A stretch of 10,314 bases of DNA from Rhodoferax sp. GTDB taxonomy: Bacteria; Pseudomonadota; Gammaproteobacteria; Burkholderiales; Burkholderiaceae_C. This document shows positions 7,713 through 10,314 of the stretch, one piece after another; position 1 is the stretch's first letter; the number at the start of each line of letters is the position of its first letter. A model generated the notes under the pieces. The model had not been told where the DNA came from, searched no databases, and saw only the letters and a program-made list of their open reading frames with translations. A program made the translations under genes and the position numbers. The stretch spans positions 1 through 10,314 of the forward strand of contig JARXAU010000156.1 in NCBI GenBank assembly GCA_029865675.1. The letters run 5' to 3'.

Positions 7713-7838
7713 TCAATTTTGCTCAGGCTTAGCGTTCAGGTATTGAACCATTGCGCCAAAACGGTATTCATCCGGCTCTTGGTTGTGCGTCACACCCACT
7801 TGACCTGCGCCTGGCACCCGCCCGGTGTGTGGCCGCAC
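7713..7838 (-). other. Possible 41-codon ORF in the dtd-SDR spacer
   Basis: The 254-base spacer 7600-7853 holds a short minus-strand frame in phase with dtd and starting 5 codons after its TAA stop. From a GTG at 7838 it would encode 41 residues ending in VQYLNAKPEQN, including QEPDEYRFGAM. The composition is protein-like, but there is no clear ribosome site and I know no family. It could be a small gene, a degraded remnant or chance. The rest of the spacer holds a direct repeat of CTTGCGTT (7681 and 7699) and no convincing promoter or terminator. Confidence 0.2.
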
Positions 7839-7853
7839 AACAGCCCGCTCAGC

Positions 7854-8318
7854 TTAGTCTCCCGCTGCGACCCGCATAGGAATCGTCACCGGCCCGTCAT
7901 TCACCAGTTCCACCAGCATGTCCGCCGCAAACACGCCGGTTTGTACCTCGCTGTGCAAAACGCGCGCATGCTGTACAAAGTGGTCGTACAGCGCGCGGCC
8001 CAGGTCGGGAGCGGCGGCGTTTTTGAAGCTGGGGCGGTTGCCGCCCGTGGTGTCGGCGGCCAGGGTGAACTGGCTCACCACCAACAGGCCGCCGTGCAGG
8101 CCCGCGCCGTCCAGGTCTTGCACGCAGCGGTTCATCTTGCCGTCGGTGTCGCCAAAGATGCGCAGCTTGAGTATTTTGGCCAGCAGCTTGTCGGCGTGCG
8201 CCATGGTGTCACCGTGCTCGGCGCACACCAGCACCAGCAGGCCCACACCGATCTGCCCCACCACCACACCGTCAACGGTGACGCTGGCGCGGCGCACCCG
8301 CTGGATCAGCGCTTGCAT
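7854..8318 (-). CDS. dtd: D-aminoacyl-tRNA deacylase (D-Tyr-tRNA deacylase)
   Basis: Dtd hydrolyses D-amino acids mistakenly attached to tRNA (classically D-Tyr-tRNA) and also clears Gly from tRNA-Ala, keeping D-residues out of proteins. The 154-residue product has both family signatures: SQFTLAADT (82-90) and NDGPVTIPM (140-148), the latter holding the Gly-cisPro pair (142-143) that enforces chiral selectivity. The N-terminus MQALIQRVRRASVTVDG is also typical. The gene starts 6 bases after the tyrS stop with no evident ribosome site, so translation is probably coupled to tyrS. The pairing is functionally sensible, since TyrRS is a known source of D-Tyr-tRNA. Nothing essential appears missing. 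Confidence 0.97.
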   Translation of the reverse strand: MQALIQRVRRASVTVDGVVVGQIGVGLLVLVCAEHGDTMAHADKLLAKILKLRIFGDTDGKMNRCVQDLDGAGLHGGLLVVSQFTLAADTTGGNRPSFKNAAAPDLGRALYDHFVQHARVLHSEVQTGVFAADMLVELVNDGPVTIPMRVAAGD

Positions 8319-8324
8319 CGGGGA

Positions 8325-9569
8325 TCAGGCCAGGGTCACGCGCACAAACTTGCGCTTGCCCACTTGCAGCACATAGGTGCCCGCGCCCAGCTTGAGGCCT
8401 TTGTCGCTGACCACCACGCTGTCCACGCGCACGCCGCCGCCATCAATCAACCGGTTGCCCGCGCCGCTGGAGTCGGCCAGACCGGCCATTTTCAGCAAGG
8501 CGCCAATGCCCAGCGCCTCGCCGCCTTCGCCTAAGCCGAGCTGCATCTCGTCAATCTGGTCGGGAATACCGCCCTGGCTGCGGTGGATAAAGTCTTGTTC
8601 GGCCGCGTCCGCTGCGGCGGCAGAGTGAAAGCGCACGGTGATTTCTTTGGCCAGCGCCACTTTGGCGTCTTTGGGGTTGCGCCCGGCCGCCACTTCGGCC
8701 TGCAGCGCGGCAATGGCGGCCTCGCTTTGAAAGCTCAGCAGCGTGTACCACTTCCACATCAACACGTCCGAGATGCTCAACACCTTGGCGAACATGGTGT
8801 TGGGTTCTTCAGAGATGCCGATGTAGTTGTTCTTGCTCTTGGACATCTTCTCCACGCCGTCCAGGCCTTCTAGCAGGGGCATGGTCAAAATGCACTGCGG
8901 CTCCTGGCCGTATTCGGTCTGCAACTGGCGGCCCACCAGCAGGTTGAACTTCTGGTCGGTGCCGCCCAATTCCAAGTCACTCTCCAGCGCCACGCTGTCG
9001 TAGCCCTGCATCAACGGGTACAAAAACTCGTGCACGCTGATCGACTGGCCAGCCTTGAATCGGTCGTGAAAGTCATTGCGTTCCATCATGCGCGCCACCG
9101 TGTAGCGGCTGGCCAGCTGGATCATGCCGCGCGCGCCCAGTGGGTCGCTCCATTCGCTGTTGTAGCGGATCTCGGTTTTGGTCGGATCCAGCACCAGGCT
9201 GGCTTGTTGGTAATAGGTCTGGGCGTTTTGCTTGATTTGCTCTGCAGTGAGCGGCGGGCGCGTGGTGTTGCGCCCGGACGGGTCCCCAATCATGCTGGTG
9301 AAGTCCCCAATCAAGAATATCACCGTGTGGCCCAGGTCTTGCAGCTGGCGCATTTTGTTCAGCACCACGGTGTGGCCGAGGTGGATATCGGGCGCGGTCG
9401 GGTCCAGCCCGAGCTTGATGCGCAGCGGCTTGCCTGTGGCCTCGGAGCGGGCCAGCTTTTTCACCCACTCGTCTTGGGGAATCAGTTCATCGCAGCCGCG
9501 CAGGGACACAGCGAGCGCCTCGCGCACGCGGTCGGTCACGGGGTGGGCGGAATGGCTTGCTTGGGTCAT
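8325..9569 (-). CDS. tyrS: Tyrosyl-tRNA synthetase (KMSKS/TyrZ-type)
   Basis: A class I aminoacyl-tRNA synthetase that charges tRNA-Tyr with tyrosine in the cytoplasm. The 414-residue product carries HLGH (63-66, the HIGH motif) and a full KMSKS loop (241-245). This places it in the TyrRS subgroup with KMSKS rather than the E. coli TyrS type, which has KFGKS. The segment GGTDQKFNLLVGR (202-214) is typical of this subgroup. The C-terminus (about 350-414, with IGALLKMAGLADSSG and DGGGVRVDS) is an S4-like RNA-binding domain. The frame extends upstream to 9815, but the extra 82 residues are antisense to the neighbouring gene and unlike TyrRS. The ATG at 9569 gives the expected N-terminus, although no Shine-Dalgarno sequence precedes it. 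dtd follows after 6 bases. The gene is divergent from the peptidase gene across 177 bases. Confidence 0.97.
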   Translation of the reverse strand: MTQASHSAHPVTDRVREALAVSLRGCDELIPQDEWVKKLARSEATGKPLRIKLGLDPTAPDIHLGHTVVLNKMRQLQDLGHTVIFLIGDFTSMIGDPSGRNTTRPPLTAEQIKQNAQTYYQQASLVLDPTKTEIRYNSEWSDPLGARGMIQLASRYTVARMMERNDFHDRFKAGQSISVHEFLYPLMQGYDSVALESDLELGGTDQKFNLLVGRQLQTEYGQEPQCILTMPLLEGLDGVEKMSKSKNNYIGISEEPNTMFAKVLSISDVLMWKWYTLLSFQSEAAIAALQAEVAAGRNPKDAKVALAKEITVRFHSAAAADAAEQDFIHRSQGGIPDQIDEMQLGLGEGGEALGIGALLKMAGLADSSGAGNRLIDGGGVRVDSVVVSDKGLKLGAGTYVLQVGKRKFVRVTLA

Positions 9570-9603
9570 AAAGGTGGTGTGGGGCTGGGGAAGACTGCCG
9601 CTT

Positions 9604-9633
9604 TTGCGGACTGATTTTGAAGCCCGATATACT
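9604..9633 (+). promoter_or_regulatory. Candidate promoter of the M23-type peptidase gene
   Basis: TTGCGG (9604-9609) and TATACT (9628-9633, five of six consensus bases) are separated by 18 bases on the plus strand. The predicted leader would be about 105 bases, and it contains the hairpin at 9654-9692. A counterpart for tyrS on the minus strand is less clear: TAAAAT at 9678-9673 looks like a -10 box but has no good -35 partner. Confidence 0.45.
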
Positions 9634-9653
9634 GCAAATCGAATTTCACGCGC

Positions 9654-9692
9654 GTTTTGGATCTGGCTGACGATTTTAGTCGCCGCCAAAAC
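9654..9692 (+). promoter_or_regulatory. Inverted repeat in the peptidase leader
   Basis: GTTTTGG (9654-9660) and CCAAAAC (9686-9692) are exact inverted repeats. Inside them, GGC-T-GAC (9665-9671) can pair with GTCGCC (9679-9684), giving a two-segment stem. It lies between the candidate promoter and the ATG at 9747, so it could act as an mRNA structure or as an operator. No function is shown. Confidence 0.35.
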
Positions 9693-9746
9693 ACACCCCG
9701 GTACGGTAGACCTGACCGCCGCCCCCGCCCTGCGAGGAGCCCCCAA

Positions 9747-10314
9747 ATGAGTTTCAAATCGATCCACGCGGTCTTGAGCGCCGCACAAAACGCTGCTTTG
9801 GCATTGCGCCGCCACCCCAAGCGGGTGCTGGCTGCCATCACTTTACTTTTACTGGGCGGCGCCGGCGCCAGTTTCGCGGTCGCCAACCTCGGTCCTGACG
9901 CGTCCAAGCTGCCCCAGAGAACCGTGGTCGAAACTGTGGGGACTTTGCCCCTTGCACCGCAATTCGACGCTTTGGCCGCCCAAGCCATGCGCTTGTATCG
10001 CACCGACCTTACCCGTAGCACCGACACGGCCGACACACTCCTTAAGCGCCTGGGGGTCACAGACGCTGCCGCCGCCGCCTTTTTGCGCAGCGACGCTCTC
10101 GTGCAGCAAACCCTGATGGGCCGCGCGGGGCGCAGCGTGAGCGCCGAGGTCGATGAGCGCAGCGCCTTGGTCGGTTTAAGCGCGCGCTGGAGCCCTGAGG
10201 ATGACGGCACCTTCAAGCGCCTCAGCATCGCCAAGTCTGACCAGGGCTACACCTCCAAAATCGAGACTTTGCCCTTGGTCGCGAGCGCGCGGATGGCCAG
10301 CGGCACCATCCAAT
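9747..10314 (+). CDS. Membrane-anchored M23-family peptidoglycan endopeptidase, N-terminal part (3' end outside window)
   Basis: An ATG at 9747 with AGGAG 7 bases upstream (9735-9739) opens a frame that stays open for 189 codons to the window edge. A basic N-terminus (RRHPKR, 21-26) precedes one transmembrane helix (about 27-47, rich in Leu, Ala and Gly), giving a cytoplasm-in, periplasm-out anchor. Residues ~86-115 contain a segment of the TxDTADTLLKRLGV / AAAAAFLRSD kind. This matches the LysM/OapA-like region found before the catalytic domain in MepM-type DD-endopeptidases of Burkholderiales. The zinc-binding HxxxD and HxH residues of M23 would lie beyond the end, so the enzymatic class is inferred. 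Context supports it: as I recall, an M23 peptidase gene is often divergent from tyrS in this group. Such enzymes cut peptide cross-links in the murein to allow wall growth. Confidence 0.82.
   Translation, partial: MSFKSIHAVLSAAQNAALALRRHPKRVLAAITLLLLGGAGASFAVANLGPDASKLPQRTVVETVGTLPLAPQFDALAAQAMRLYRTDLTRSTDTADTLLKRLGVTDAAAAAFLRSDALVQQTLMGRAGRSVSAEVDERSALVGLSARWSPEDDGTFKRLSIAKSDQGYTSKIETLPLVASARMASGTIQ

Noticed and set aside
7707..8534. Plus-strand ORF of 275 codons across dtd and the end of tyrS
   Set aside because: It is antisense to dtd and tyrS, and its His/Ala/Gln-rich composition is typical of a shadow frame.
9570..9815. N-terminal extension of the tyrS frame
   Set aside because: The extra 82 residues do not resemble TyrRS and overlap the divergent gene; the ATG at 9569 gives the usual N-terminus.
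9566..10234. Minus-strand ORF of 222 codons opposite the peptidase gene
   Set aside because: The plus strand has a ribosome site, a transmembrane anchor and a family-like domain; this frame is Ser/Arg/Lys-rich and featureless.

Overview
The window looks like a chromosomal segment of a betaproteobacterium, most likely a freshwater-type member of the Comamonadaceae (Burkholderiales). This rests on the GC-rich codon usage, on protein sequences (GroEL, PhoH, YbeY, TyrS) that resemble that family as I remember it, and on familiar gene pairs: phoH-ybeY, tyrS-dtd, and an M23-type peptidase divergent from tyrS. I could run no database search, so the taxonomy is inference. I see no rRNA, tRNA, CRISPR array, insertion sequence or phage gene.

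Layout. (1) 2-1621, plus: groEL, cut at its 5' end, closed by a strong hairpin terminator. (2) 1717-2787, minus: a two-gene unit with an uncharacterised protein (2257-2787) followed by a BLUF blue-light photoreceptor (1717-2226) with all key flavin-site residues. Its upstream region is AT-rich and holds a perfect small palindrome and a candidate promoter. (3) 3002-3574, minus: ruvA, without ruvB or ruvC beside it. (4) 3674-5214, plus: phoH and ybeY, divergent from ruvA. (5) 5215-5518: about 300 bases without a recognisable gene, but with a protein-like minus-strand ORF that runs into ybeY antisense. (6) 5519-7599, minus: a tight three-gene operon encoding a short-chain dehydrogenase, a VTT/DedA-like membrane protein and a secreted protein of unknown function. 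(7) 7600-7853: a spacer with a possible 41-codon ORF just after dtd. (8) 7854-9569, minus: tyrS and dtd. (9) 9747-end, plus: the N-terminal part of a membrane-anchored M23-type peptidoglycan endopeptidase, cut by the window edge.

Functionally most of the window is housekeeping: protein folding (GroEL), recombination (RuvA), RNA processing and ribosome quality control (YbeY, probably with PhoH), tyrosine charging (TyrS), removal of mischarged D-amino acids (Dtd) and cell-wall turnover (peptidase). TyrS and Dtd make a sensible pair, because TyrRS is a known source of D-Tyr-tRNA. The accessory parts are the BLUF operon, which is the best candidate for a poorly described system (a short photoreceptor with no output domain plus a conserved-looking partner), and the SDR / VTT / secreted-protein operon.
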